Positions 1-9,088 are shown, counted from the stretch's first letter. The stretch is DNA of 20,717 nucleotides from Ophiothrix spiculata (GCA_000969725.1 JXSR01S017027.1); one strand, 5' to 3'. Notes: generated from the letters alone by a model not told the origin. Made by a program: numbers and translations.

Positions 1-1108
1 GTCCCAACCTGTGACTCTCTCAATAGAGTCACATGAAAGTCAATTGAAATCGTACAGTCACGAGTTGTAAAAGTTGTTTCATCAATTTTTAGTAAACTAG
101 GTTTACTTGCAGGACCTAAAGCTTCTTTAACTTTCTGGCTTGTGTGACTTAGGTTCCTTGACATGAAGGCCTTGGTGCTGTTTGCTTTCTTGGTGATAGC
201 GTCGACGTGGTTATTGAAGGTCAACTTAGAATCAATGCGTACTCCAAGATATTTGGCTGAAGTAACAGTCTCCAAGACTTGGCCATGGATGGTGTATGAG
301 GCAGTAACAGGCTTACACTTGTTGGTAATGCGTATGACCTGGCATTTAGATGCGTTAAAGCGCATGAGCCATTTGGCTTCCCAAGCCTGTAGGTTGTTCA
401 GATCTTCCTGTAGGCTGGTGCTGTCAGATGGTGAAGAGATGTGCCTGTATACAACACTGTCATCAGCAAATAGTCTTGTTGTAGATGAAAGCAGGCAGTC
501 AGGCAGGTCATTGATATAGATTAGAAACAATAAAGGCCCTAAAACACTGCCTTGAGGAACCCCTGATGACACATGGGATTCGCTGCTCTGGTAACCATCA
601 ACAAGGACTCGACTGACTGAGTGCGCAAGTGAAGAAAGTCAGCTATCCAGTTCAAGGTTTTACCTGTTACGCCATAGTGCTCAACTTTCTTTAGGAGGTG
701 GCGATGTGATACCTTGTCGAAGGCCTTCTCATAATCAAGGAGGATCATATCAATTTGTGATTTGCTATCCAGACCTTTGGCGTCAAGCATGCAGATCAAG
801 TGGGTTTTGCAGGATCTGTACTTGTGGAATCCATGCTGTGCGTCCGACAGGATCTTGTTATCGGAAAGGTGTTGTGTTACCGCACAGTGAGTTTAATATG
901 TGTTCGCATAATTTGCAGAGGACTGAAGTTAGCGAAATCGGTCTGTAGTTTGCTGCATTATGGCGACTACCTTTCTTGAATAGTGGAACAATATGGGCTT
1001 TCTTCCATTGTAGAGGTACGCTTCCTTGGTCCAGTGAAGCTTGGAATAGCAGGCTCACAGCTGGTGCGATCTCCTCTGCAGTATGTTTGAGAAACATAGT
1101 GGGCATGG
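1..1108 (-). mobile_element. CR1/Jockey-type LINE reverse transcriptase fragment, decayed
   Basis: Read on the minus strand, this encodes the central and C-terminal part of a non-LTR retrotransposon reverse transcriptase, which makes cDNA from its own RNA at a nicked target. Visible blocks in order are PTMFLKHTAEEIAP, the finger motif NYRPISLTS (about 950), a QHGF block (about 845), DYEKAFDKVSH (about 725), GVPQGSVLGPLLFL (about 550), IYINDLP, and the catalytic FADD motif (about 465), followed by SAKYLGVRIDSKL. The frame is broken at least near 890 and 565, so no intact protein remains. It is 5'-truncated at about 1108, at the usual GPDGIP region, with no endonuclease domain, and its 3' end lies left of the window. 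The family call rests on motif recognition. Open reading frames on the opposite strand here are shadows. Confidence 0.88.
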
Positions 1109-1299
1109 GCATTTAATCATTTAGATTGGTAGTAAAAATCAACAAAATATTTAGAAAATCAGGCAAAAATCAGATATCTAATGATTGTTTTGCAGAGCAA
1201 AAACGAAGGGCGTGTTTCTCAACACAACACATGCGCACCACTCATAAGTATCTCTTTAACTTTCACGCTTACCAATTAATAAGCACCTCTTTCTTTCAA

Positions 1300-2560
1300 G
1301 ACAAGGCGGTAAACGAAGGAAACGTCTCCTTTGACTTTGACAGTCTTTGTCTCATTTTTGATTTTGCTGTCAATCAAATCGATTGAGACAAGGAATAATC
1401 GTCATAATCGATGTTAAACAGCTTGCTCGTCGATGATCGATGATGACGTAACGTCATGACTTATAAAATTATTTTGTTTGCTGTAGGCTCTGTTTCTTCT
1501 TTTATTTATTTAGTTAGGCCTATTCGTCCCCTGTACGAATAGACTCCTTCATGGGGTACATGTATGCATGTTTATGCAAGTACTTGTATCATTGATTAAT
1601 TTATTTTGTATATTTATTTTATTTATTTGTGTATTTATTTATTTTAAGAATTTATTGAAATTATATAAACTTGTTGACATTATTTGTTTATTTATTTATT
1701 TTTAGAATTTATTTAAATTATTTTATTTTATTTATATTTATTCAGTTAGTTTAGTTATTTATCTATTAATATATTTAATATAATTAATTATTTACTATTT
1801 AGGTACTACAATGTATTTCGTATTTAATAACTTATTTTATTTTTCTTTCAGCACAGGCTTTCGGATATTAAAGGCCTAGATTCTTCCCACTAATTTTTTA
1901 GCTACTTATTTTTTTACATGAATCGGTAGAACATGTTTATAGTAATAATATAACCTACAAGTAGTTTTCTGTGATTTTGAGGAATATTGGAGAAAACTAC
2001 AATTCTTTACAGGTCTGCTTTAATTTTTTTCACCGGCGATAAAAAAGATATGAAAACAGTGAATTAGTTTTAAAATTTAAAAAGATTTTTTTTCTACACA
2101 TGTGATTGGTAAACAAATTATTTTTGATGAAATTGTTTCTCTTTCAATATGTATTGAATTATCTCTAAGAGCTTTGTTTATTTTTTATCTGGTAGATCTG
2201 AGGTACAAATTTAGGATTCGGAAAACATAAGATAGTCACACCACCATCACAGAATGATATATTGCAAATTAGTTATCTCTCAATTTGAGCCATTTCCGTG
2301 TAAATTGTTGTACTTTTTTGGATATTATTTCACTTTTAAGCTATATTTAGAGCATTTCCACAAGTTTTTAATTCTAAGTAGAATCTAGGCTAGTTCCTTT
2401 AAGCATGAAATGATCAGTGAATAATCATCTATAGCTGACTGTACACTACATGTATTGGTAAAATCAATCGTGAAGAATACTTTGTGTCTCAATCGATTTG
2501 ATATGCGATTTGATTGACAGCGAAAACAAAGGAGACGTTTCCTTCGTTTACCGCCTTGTC
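1300..2560. mobile_element. DNA transposon-like element with TIRs and TTTCAA duplication
   Basis: The ends are perfect 34-bp inverted repeats (1300-1333 and 2527-2560, beginning GACAAGGCGG). Weaker inverted similarity continues inward to about 1392 on the left and 2485 on the right. The hexamer TTTCAA directly flanks both ends (1294-1299 and 2561-2566), as expected for a target-site duplication. The 1261-bp body is very AT-rich, with a TTTA-type low-complexity stretch at about 1499-1800, and I see no transposase, so it is probably non-autonomous. A 15-bp palindrome, ATGACGTAACGTCAT (1443-1457), and a small hairpin (1520-1542) lie inside. I cannot assign a superfamily from the termini alone. 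Confidence 0.75.
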
Positions 2561-2566
2561 TTTCAA

Positions 2567-2990
2567 GTTAGTCCCAACAAGTGACTCTCAACTGAGTAGG
2601 GATACGTTTTGGATCTAAAGTCAAGTGCAGATTAATGCACTGCACTGGCTCTAGCATTGCTTCGGTTTATAAACATGATTTAGCAAATGCTTGCACTGAA
2701 CTCGTGCCTCATATCCTATACTTTGATCAACACTAAATAGGCAGGAGAAATGAGGCTTTTCTTAATCCGCAAGTAATACATGTAGAATTATATTTGGGAT
2801 CTTGAAATGGCAATAACAGAAAAACTAAGCATATTTAGGCCAAATCGTTTGGAGAGTGTTAATATCTACCAAAAACAAACCCAAATAAAGCTTTAAAAAA
2901 AATTAAAAGTCATGGGTAACAAGGGGCACCTTATTTTAACACATGTATAGTATTGCTTTAAAGATTCTTTTTTTTTACAGTCAGATTTAA
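2567..2990. other. Unassigned stretch upstream of exon 1
   Basis: I see no coding region here. The first 30 bases (2570-2599) resemble the first 30 bases of the window, GTCCCAAC then TGACTCTC, which is the C-terminal end of the LINE at 1-1108. They may be a second sliver of that family. The rest is AT-rich and should hold the 5' flank of the SKA2-like gene. A run of T ending in ACAG (2968-2980) looks like a 3' splice site and could mark an upstream non-coding exon. Confidence 0.4.
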
Positions 2991-2998
2991 GACGTCAC
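2991..2998 (+). promoter_or_regulatory. CRE-like GACGTCAC just upstream of the start codon
   Basis: The octamer matches seven bases of the cAMP-response/ATF palindrome and lies 23 bases before the ATG of exon 1. It could be a proximal promoter element if transcription starts here. It competes with the view that 2981-3053 is an internal exon preceded by the T-rich acceptor at 2968-2980. No TATA box is evident. This is a weak call from a short match. Confidence 0.2.
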
Positions 2999-3020
2999 AA
3001 AGTGTTGGTACTCAGATATC

Positions 3021-3053
3021 ATGGAGACATCAGCGGACAAACTTGAAGCATTA
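3021..3053 (+). CDS. SKA2: SKA2-like protein, coding exon 1
   Basis: The exon encodes METSADKLEAL and ends in phase 0 at a GTAAGT donor (3054). It aligns with the start of human SKA2 (MEAEVDKLELM), which supports this ATG. SKA2 is a subunit of the Ska complex, which sits at the outer kinetochore in mitosis and helps hold chromosomes to dynamic microtubule ends through coiled-coil pairing with SKA1 and SKA3. A T-rich acceptor-like site ends at 2980, so the exon may carry 40 bases of 5' UTR from 2981, or transcription may start nearby. On its own the exon is too short to identify. The call depends on its fit with exons 2 and 3. Confidence 0.75.
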
Positions 3054-3463
3054 GTAAGTTGACTGGCATACTATGATAACAGTACTGCTGGCTTATTTTA
3101 AGGGGCTGGCATTTTATTCGGAAAGGAATGGGTCCTGTAAAAACAGAGAGATACAGAAATGTTTTTCATGCCCCCCCCCCCCCTCCCCTGTGCAAGAGCT
3201 GAAAATTGTATAACCCCTCCTACCAACATAGCATATTATTTTGTGACCCTCTCCCTCCACAACATGTGACTAAGACATAAGACATAATTTATTTATTTCC
3301 ACATACATGTAAATACAGTACACAATTATAAACATTATGGCACATTAACTTAATATAAACATTGTGGAAGAGAGCAAGAAAATAAGCCATAGGCCTGTCA
3401 AGTTCTTGTCTCCAGTACAGAATAATATGAAAATAATAAATATAAAAAATACGTGTAGGCTTG

Positions 3464-3514
3464 CCTTCTTCCCAAACCACAATTCGATAGCCAAAGAGTG
3501 GAGTGGGAAGAAGG
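3464..3514. repeat. Stem-loop copy 1 (11-bp perfect stem)
   Basis: An 11-base arm, CCTTCTTCCCA (3464-3474), pairs perfectly with TGGGAAGAAGG (3504-3514) around a 29-base loop. The loop contains CCACAATTCGATAGCC, shared with the second copy. An inner CCAC/GTGG pairing (3477-3480 with 3498-3501) could extend the structure. Confidence 0.7.
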
Positions 3515-3704
3515 TATGGCAAAGAAAAAATACTAAAATTAATGCAACAGTGTCTGTAAGATCAGACTCATTAAAATAAAACCAAATTTAGCAAGAAAAT
3601 TGAAAAGAAATTGAAACAGTAATATCAAAAATATATTGCTCAACTTAATTTTTGAAAGAGAGCAATTTCATGTTTAACTCAAAAATATAACGAAAATAAT
3701 GCTA

Positions 3705-3755
3705 CCTTCCTCTAAAACCACAATTCGATAGCCAAAGAGAGGAGTGAGAGGAAGA
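3705..3755. repeat. Stem-loop copy 2 with compensatory stem changes
   Basis: Copy 2 lies 241 bases after copy 1 and has nearly the same loop. Its stem CTTCCTCT (3706-3713) pairs perfectly with AGAGGAAG (3747-3754). Compared with copy 1, two stem positions changed on both sides (T-A to C-G and C-G to T-A), keeping the pairing. Two other outer or inner pairs were lost. Confidence 0.65.
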
Positions 3756-4882
3756 TATGGTGCATATAACTATAGGGTCTAAGTTATAAATGTTAAAAAG
3801 AGCATGCAATTTTCAAAGGCCTCACAAAAAAGACTGAAATACCATTATCCGAAGATACATGCACATATAATCAACAACATCAGATCAAAACAAATTATTT
3901 ACTCAATTTTTTGGAATACATGTAAAAAAGAGCAGTTTTCACAAAGATAATATGCTCAAACTGTGGTCTGGACGGAGGTGGGTGGGGGAAAAGTGGCTGC
4001 AGCTCTGACATTGGAACCCTAACCCATCACTAAGGGTAATTTCTGAGAAAAAGGGCACATGTTTAGGGAGTTTACTCCAAAAACAGCTGATTTTTCAAAA
4101 TGTTGTGATTTTTGACCCATTTTAGCAATTTTACCTACATTATGTATGTTTTTAAGGGATTTTGGGGCCCAAAATGGGACCCATGTCTAGGGATTTTTTG
4201 AGAAAAATTGACCCATATGGGCGGCACATCCCCGTATACCGTATACCTTACATATGTGAGATGTGCCCCCCCCCCCTATGTTGGATATCCCGGATCTCAC
4301 ATACCTACCAAAATTTGATGCCCCCCCCCCCCCCCCCCCGGGGGCAGGAATGAGAATATCAAGACAAGTTAAATTACTGGGGTTGTTTTGTTTTATAATA
4401 CAACATTAATGTATTGATATTGTGCTACTATATCTAGTGCTTTTACATTGACATTGTATATTTTCAGTGTGTTTTGCTGCTGGTGCCTTGAGTATGTTCT
4501 AACAATAACAAGGGGAATCTGAGATGGATGTGCCCCTTTAAAAATAAAGACCCAAAAAGGGGTGATTTCATGTATAACTGTGAAATACTAACATTTTTTT
4601 CTTCAAACCAGCATACTTTAATTATTTTGTGAACCCCCTGTTTTCATGTTGAAAAAACTATGACCCCCCTCCCCCACCCTAGTATATTTGGGACTCACCC
4701 CTTCCGGAAAAAAAATGCCAGCCCCTAGCACTGGCATGGGCTCAATATTGTAATCATTATTGCGGACAGGGTTTTTATGTAATTAGTTTAAAGCTTCCCT
4801 TATCCTTACCAGTTACAATTGTAAGCTTATAACTTTGATATCATAACTGAGCTTTATTGTAATCAGCATGGCCAATTGTCAT

Positions 4883-4990
4883 CAAATCAAATCACTTTAT
4901 TCACAATATCATACATATAAGGCCTATATTGTATAAAAAAACATTGCAATTTATTGATTAATATGTATGTAGCTTGTAACTGCAGCTATT
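4883..4990 (-). mobile_element. Possible LINE 3' tail fragment
   Basis: ATCAAATCAAATCACTTTATTC followed by AT-rich sequence looks like the reversed 3' end of a LINE or SINE with a short tandem tail. There is no coding evidence. A run of 18 T (about 4990-5004) follows and serves as part of the polypyrimidine tract before exon 2. Confidence 0.25.
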
Positions 4991-5023
4991 TTTTTTTTTT
5001 TTTTATATTTCATTTTATTGTAG

Positions 5024-5101
5024 TTTCGTAAAGCTGAATCGGATCTGAATTACATGAGTAGGAAGCTGGATAATGAGATAGAAGAGCAGCTAGGAAAAGA
5101 G
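5024..5101 (+). CDS. SKA2: SKA2-like protein, coding exon 2
   Basis: The exon has 26 codons with phase 0 at both ends, an acceptor ATTGTAG (5017-5023) and a donor GTAAAT (5102). It encodes FRKAESDLNYMSRKLDNEI followed by EEQLGKE. This aligns with human SKA2 FQKAESDLDYIQYRLEYEI, the most diagnostic block of the family and part of the first helix of the coiled coil that packs against SKA1 and SKA3. Removing introns 1 and 2 joins this exon in frame to exons 1 and 3. A damaged tandem copy follows at 5180. Confidence 0.88.
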
Positions 5102-5179
5102 GTAAATGGCATTTCAGAGTAGTTGTTGCAATTATAGCTTTTAAAGCTGCGACAGAATTTTTGTGTGTATTTTATTTAG

Positions 5180-5256
5180 TTCCGTAAATCTGAGTCGGAT
5201 CCGAATTACATGAGTAGGAAGCTGGATAATGAGATAAGGAGCAGCTAGGACAAGAT
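5180..5256 (+). pseudogene. Dead tandem copy of SKA2-like exon 2
   Basis: This copy lies 156 bases downstream of exon 2 and includes an acceptor-like TTTATTTAG. It repeats FRKSESDPNYMSRKLDNEI, then loses one base relative to the original and runs into a TAG. The donor is also destroyed (GATATAAG where the original has GAGGTAAAT). The duplicated unit includes flanking intron sequence, since the bases after each copy (about 5111-5160 and 5263-5335) are similar. The leucine of the conserved SDL is now proline. It is best read as a non-functional remnant of a local tandem duplication. Confidence 0.8.
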
Positions 5257-5261
5257 ATAAG

Positions 5262-5645
5262 GTCGTTCCAGAGAAGCTGTCACAGTTGTAGCTGCACAGA
5301 CCACCACAAATTTGCATTTTGAGCAATCACAATATAAAATTGCCAATTAACAATTACGGTAACTTATTTATTTTTGTTAACAAAATATTCAAGTAATTCA
5401 GCACTTTTTTGACTATATCTCTTGAACATAATATGGGCGTGGAAATTTACAGGGGTTGTGAGAAAAATATGTGCTTTCATGTGGTATCAAAATCTCCAAT
5501 TTGATTTTTTGAGTGAAAGTGATCAGAACACACACCTTTAAAGAACTACTGACCTAAGCCGGAGATTATACAATGTGCAATCCAAATTTATTACAAAGTG
5601 ACATCTATTGCAGATATGACGTACTTTCTTGCCCCCATAATGTGT
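5262..5645. repeat. Dispersed repeat, copy A
   Basis: The left part (5262-5343) resembles 11871-11970, sharing AAGGT-GTT-CAGAG-AGCTGTC and TTTGCA-ATTTTGAG. The right part (5540-5635) resembles 12433-12522, sharing TGTGCAATCCAAATTTAT and CTATTGCAGATA-GAC-TTTCTT. The order is the same in both places, so these look like two diverged copies of one element with different interiors. No coding content is seen. Confidence 0.45.
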
Positions 5646-5816
5646 TGTTGCTACCAACATGACAATGTATTAATCAATATATATATATATCCATTGGAGT
5701 GGGGGGGGTTTGCAAATTTGAAGATTTTTAACATTTTACGCTGAAAATTAGCAAATTGGCAGAATTTTTAATAATTTTCCCTCTGACCATTTTTGCTTCA
5801 AAAAATTGTTGCCCCG

Positions 5817-6193
5817 TACCTGTCAAGTCTCCTGATTTAGGTGGGAGTCTCTTGATTTTAGACAGTCCTCCTGATCTCCTGATCGGGTAGCCATATCTCC
5901 CGCTTTTTTAAAGAAATCTCCTGCATTAAAAAAAAGTCTACCGCGATGTTCTCATAGCGTGTATTACAGACCACGTACATGGTACATTTTGTTAAGAATT
6001 GAAAACAAGATCGTTTTGTGAGTCGTATGTGCACTTTCGAGACCCTTTTTGTCCCTTCTCTGTTTTCAAAAGCTACGTAAATTTTTTCGGGTGTACCTTT
6101 TGGGCCTCATATGTCAGTTGCCCGTAAACGTTACTAAAAATTTAAGTGATTACAGAAATCTCCTGCATCAGAATTTGAAAATGTTGACAGGTA
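5817..6193. mobile_element. Small inverted-repeat element (TACCTGTCAA termini)
   Basis: TACCTGTCAA at 5817-5826 is mirrored by TTGACAGGTA at 6184-6193. The interior repeats the phrase TCTCCTG several times (about 5828, 5869, 5876, 5917, 6158) and has no coding frame. The flanks on both sides carry TTGCCCC-type sequence (about 5808 and 6205), so it may have inserted into an older repeat that ends in GTGCCGCCACTGATC near 6250. Confidence 0.5.
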
Positions 6194-6334
6194 GGCCTAT
6201 ATTGCCCCCGATGTCCCCCCCCCTTTGAAAATCTTTGTGCCGCCACTGATCAAATGACCTGATTTTATCATCCTGTACACCCCATGAGCTTTTTACAAGA
6301 GATTTTTCAAATATGGTATAGATGAAATAAGGGA

Positions 6335-6447
6335 TCGCTTCAAAACTCAACCGGCGGTTGCCTGCCAGTTCTGGGCGGTTCAACCAGAATAAACAATAGC
6401 CAACCGCCCAGAACCAGCAGACAACCGCCGGTTGAGTTGTGAAGCCG
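6335..6447. repeat. GC-rich hairpin in intron 2
   Basis: Left arm about 6341-6381 and right arm about 6401-6441 are nearly perfect complements, with core AACTCAACCGGCGGTTG against CAACCGCCGGTTGAGTT and CTGGGCGGTT against AACCGCCCAG. A 19-base loop separates them, and the arms are notably GC-rich in an AT-rich intron. This could be a fold-back repeat or a structured RNA. I favour a repeat. Confidence 0.75.
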
Positions 6448-6543
6448 CCCCTAAATGATAATGTATCTCTTTTCAATATGACAAAAATAAACTGTTTGCA
6501 AATTTTTAGGCTTTTTATTTACAATTTTGAAATTTGTTTGCAG

Positions 6544-6723
6544 TTAAATCCAGCAGAATTAACAAGACGGTTACAACAGGTGAAGAAAGACTATGCAAGT
6601 TTAAAAACAGAAGCAGAAGAAATTAAGAAATTACAAGCAGAAATGTGCAACTCTTTTAAATCTCAGTTACAAGCCACTTGTGTGGCTTTACAACATCTCA
6701 GTACTACGGCACCGGGATCACAG
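6544..6723 (+). CDS. SKA2: SKA2-like protein, coding exon 3
   Basis: The exon has 60 codons, phase 0 at both ends, an acceptor TTTGTTTGCAG (ending 6543) and a donor GTCAGT (6724). It begins LNPAELTRRLQQVKKDYASL and continues as a heptad-rich, charged helix, aligning with human SKA2 NPVTLLKELSVIKSRYQTL. A second helix with CNSFKSQLQATCVALQHL follows. This is the long coiled-coil part of SKA2, expected to form the three-protein helical bundle with SKA1 and SKA3. The exon ends with a flexible STTAPGSQ. Its 3' half, donor and adjoining intron bases have been copied in tandem downstream. Confidence 0.87.
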
Positions 6724-6863
6724 GTCAGTATACTCTTAGTTCCTCCTCTTTACCCCGACCCCCTCCCTCATGCTCCCACCTGCAACCCCCAACCAACCCC
6801 GACCTCTAGATTGAAATGGGTAAGTCCTTTAAATCTATAATACAAACAATGTGTACATACAAA

Positions 6864-7354
6864 ACAATTAGTATACTCTAAGTTCCTCCCACCCTCTCCA
6901 GCCTTTGGGCTCTAATATGGTTTTGTTAGCGTGATATTGCTTCTGCAACTTTGCTATTTATGTAGATTTGGATGTAACAAGTGTGCAACGCCTAGAAATC
7001 TTTAAATCTCAAATCAGATTCACGTAGTATAGTATACCCTTAGTTCCTCCTCCTCCTCCCCGTCCCCTCCCCCTTCATGGGCTTCAGACTGGAATAGGGG
7101 TGTGTCAGAAGCGTACAACTCCATTAAATCTCAATTAGAAACAAACAAAAACTGCTGCACAGGGTTCACAGCTTAGTACACTCATAGGTCCTCCTATATC
7201 CTTCCTTCAGACCTACCCTCTTGGACTCCAGGCTTGAGTTTCGTTGTGTCAGAAATATGCAACTTCATTGAATCTCAAATGCAACCAACATTTTTGGCAT
7301 TACAACATCTTAGTACTGCTGCTGCACCAGGTTCACAGGTCAGTTCCCCCCATT
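6864..7354 (+). pseudogene. Tandem partial copies of the exon 3 donor half
   Basis: At least three diverged copies of the exon 3 end follow it, at about 6977-7030, 7103-7165 and 7243-7338. Each shares a GTGTCAGAA/TGCAACT and AAATCTCA core. Intron-start phrases (AGTATACTC, TTAGTTCCTCCTC) recur at about 6870, 7031 and 7172. The last copy is the best kept: it reads CNFIESQMQPTFLALQHLST then AAAPGSQ and retains a GTCAGT donor. Its likely acceptor (ending GTGTCAG) would enter in the wrong phase after exon 3, so I treat it as a pseudoexon. The middle copy lost its donor GT (now GC). Confidence 0.65.

Positions 7355-7383
<29 letters not shown>
7355..7383. repeat. Long poly-C run
   Basis: There are 29 consecutive C immediately after the best-kept exon 3 copy. 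Shorter C-runs recur across the window (about 3171, 4267, 4321, 6216, 14813), plus a G-run at 5701. Such runs mutate rapidly and are error-prone in assemblies, so the length should not be trusted. Proline-rich open frames over it are artefacts. Confidence 0.9.
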
Positions 7384-7387
<4 letters not shown>

Positions 7388-7529
7388 ATATTGACAAAAT
7401 TGAATATTGGATCAAAAGCTACATTCAGTCTTCAGACCACACATCTTCTGGAAGTTACAAGTCATCAGACAACAAAATTGGATAATTTTGAAACCTTATT
7501 CTATTCCCAGTTGGTACGGTCTAGTCATG

Positions 7530-8165
7530 GCTGACAGCTCGCGACTGCAACAACATCATGCCACCTCTGACGATCCTGACAAGGTTGTAAAGATCATGGT
7601 GGGGGCATCCGACCATAGATTTGATTTTGGTCGACCCATCTGGTTCTGGATCTTCCAGGCTTCCTTCTCAATTCAACACAACCTTGCATGATGACTTTCT
7701 CTAAGGAGTCTCCACCTCGTCTTGCAATATGTCCAAAATAATTCATCAACTGGCTTTGGACAGGAGATAGCAGATGCCTTTTTGGTTGTATCTCCTCCAG
7801 GACGCTGATGTTTGATTGTTTCATAAACCAAGAGATGCGCAACATATGTCGCGAACACCACATTTCAAAGGAGGCGATCCTAGACTGGTCTGCTTTTGTC
7901 AGTGTTCATGATTCGCAACCATATGTAGTAATTGGAAAAATGAGCGGAGAGACCAGGCACTTTTTCGTTGCATTGGTGATGCCTCTGTCAGTCCAGATTT
8001 TATTCAGACCAACCATAGCTGATTTGGCCATTGCCATACGTCTTCGCAGCTGAGCAACCACTGCTAGTAGTGATCAGTGACCCAAGGAAGTTAAATTGTG
8101 TCACATGTTAAACTTCAGTACCATCAACCACTATAGGGTCCTCATTCCCATCACTTCCTACAATC
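7530..8165 (-). mobile_element. LINE reverse transcriptase C-terminal fragment, decayed
   Basis: On the minus strand the order is FNFLGSLIT, RRRMAMAKSAMVGLNKIW, YGCES, FEMWCSRHMLRISW, NYFGHIARR, and GRSRTRW with a WVDQ block. This is the thumb and C-terminal tail typical of RTE/CR1-like elements whose ends carry a YFGHI and GR-W-D signature. The frame is broken: the tryptophan expected after GCES is a TGA (about 7912), there is a stop near 8107, and frameshifts occur near 8047 and 7615. It splits the exon 3-derived copies, because a short exon 3-like scrap resumes at 8165 (TGGCATTATAACATCTTAGT). It is non-functional. Confidence 0.85.
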
Positions 8166-8466
8166 ATGGCATTATAACATCTTAGTTATTCCCAATTCAG
8201 AAATAAAATCCAAAAATCAGGAAAAAAAATACATCTTGTACTTTTTAGTTGTCTTCATATAGATAGTCTATGATTGAAAGATTCACTTTTTTCAAAAGAT
8301 GATTATATATATCTTTGACAATTTTAGCTCTAAATTCACCAAATCTAAACATGATACTTGAAGTCAAATGTAATTTAGACTATTTTAGTGATGATTAAAT
8401 TAAAGGTGTTTCAAATGCGTAAAAATTTCAATTTCATATGAATGTGAATTAAACATGTATTTTGCC
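8165..8466. other. AT-rich intron 3 remainder
   Basis: This begins with a 20-base scrap of the exon 3 end (matching 7298-7317 at 19 of 20 positions), then AT-rich sequence with no coding, RNA or repeat signal that I can identify. Confidence 0.5.
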
Positions 8467-8469
8467 TTA

Positions 8470-8855
8470 GGCCAAAAAAAATTGTTTGGTTGCCCTCCAC
8501 CGACCGACCCTAAATTTCAGCCTGACCCAAACTTTTTTTTATTGATTTTTTTTTCTAAAAAAATATGCAAAACTTACAGAAAACTATCAAAAAAAAGTAA
8601 TATTTTTGCTTTTTTCGATATTCAACCTTCCAAAATGTTTAGGATGTCCCTTATCACTACAAGAAGTATTCGATTGTTTTGATTTGGATGTCACATGGGA
8701 AGTTGTGAAGGCTGGAGCGGCCGATCGGCCTAGCAGTCCGTGGAAGAGTATTTAAAAAAATAATAATAATAAAAAAAAAAAAAAAAAAAAAACCGACCGA
8801 CCGACCCTCTCTGAAAAAAGCTGTGGAGGGCAACCAAAGAATTTTTTTTTTGGCC
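8470..8855. mobile_element. TTA-flanked inverted-repeat element, copy 1
   Basis: Terminal inverted repeats of about 33 bases (GGCCAAAAAAAATTG on the left, complementary TTTTTTTTTGGCC on the right, then GTTGCCCTCCAC) are flanked directly by TTA (8467-8469 and 8856-8858). The interior carries CGACCGACC near both ends and T- and A-rich runs, with no transposase. The same termini and TTA flanks recur at 19129-19938, so this is a family of non-autonomous DNA elements. It lies 96 bases upstream of exon 4. Confidence 0.75.
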
Positions 8856-8951
8856 TTATATTTCAAAATAAAAAGTGCAGACTTTAGGGGAGATTTGTGT
8901 TCAATGGTCAAATATGATGTTTTGCAATCTCTTCTCTTTGTTAATTGGCAG

Positions 8952-9083
8952 GACACCGATAGTACAGAACAGAAAGCCATGGTTGAATCATTACTTAAAA
9001 TGTCCCTCTCCACTGCACCGGAACATTCAACCAATAATGTAGCAACAAATGGTAAAGCAATGCCAGAAGAAATCAATTCACAT
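8952..9083 (+). CDS. SKA2: SKA2-like protein, coding exon 4
   Basis: The exon has 44 codons, phase 0 at both ends, an acceptor TTAATTGGCAG (ending 8951) and a GTAAGT donor (9084). It encodes DTDSTEQKAMVESLLKMSLS followed by a low-complexity TAPEHSTNNVATNGKAMPEEINSH. The first part may match the C-terminal LTKEEKTAAEQF region of human SKA2, and with it exons 1-4 (141 codons) cover the whole human length of 121. The second part looks like a disordered linker. The open frame runs upstream past the acceptor, which is by chance. An L2-like LINE begins right after the donor. Confidence 0.72.
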
Positions 9084-9088
9084 GTAAG

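Larger units (their letters stand above)
3269..3960 (-). mobile_element. Possible LINE/SINE 3' end carrying two stem-loops
   Basis: The plus-strand start (AAGACATAAGACATAATTTATTTATTTCC) resembles the reversed 3' tail of a CR1/L2-type element, and a comparable T-rich start occurs at 18030 in a recognisable LINE. No reverse transcriptase residues are visible, so the assignment is tentative. Two similar stem-loops lie inside (3464-3514 and 3705-3755). Related GAGAGCA/AAGAGCA phrases recur at about 3370, 3657, 3797 and 3928, hinting at degenerate tandem structure. Minus- and plus-strand open frames here show no known domain. Confidence 0.3.
3101..4726. mobile_element. DNA element with GGGGCTGGCA inverted termini
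   Basis: The ends are imperfect inverted repeats of about 36 bases: AGGGGCTGGCATTTT at 3101 against its complement ending at 4726, continuing through a GGAA-rich stretch to GGTCC/GGACT. I see no clear target duplication and no transposase. The body includes C-runs (about 3171, 4267, 4321-4339), a 3269-3960 segment that looks like a separate older insertion, and direct internal similarity near the two ends (the phrase ATTATTTTGTGA at about 3235 and 4622). It lies in intron 1. Confidence 0.55.

Noticed and set aside
163..519. 118-codon plus-strand frame beginning MKALVLFAFL, resembling a signal peptide
   Set aside because: It is the antisense shadow of the reverse transcriptase that reads clearly on the minus strand (FADD and YLGVRIDSKL blocks).
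7234..7534. Proline-rich frames across the C-run
   Set aside because: They are produced by translating a 29-base C homopolymer and exon 3-like copies. There is no independent coding evidence.
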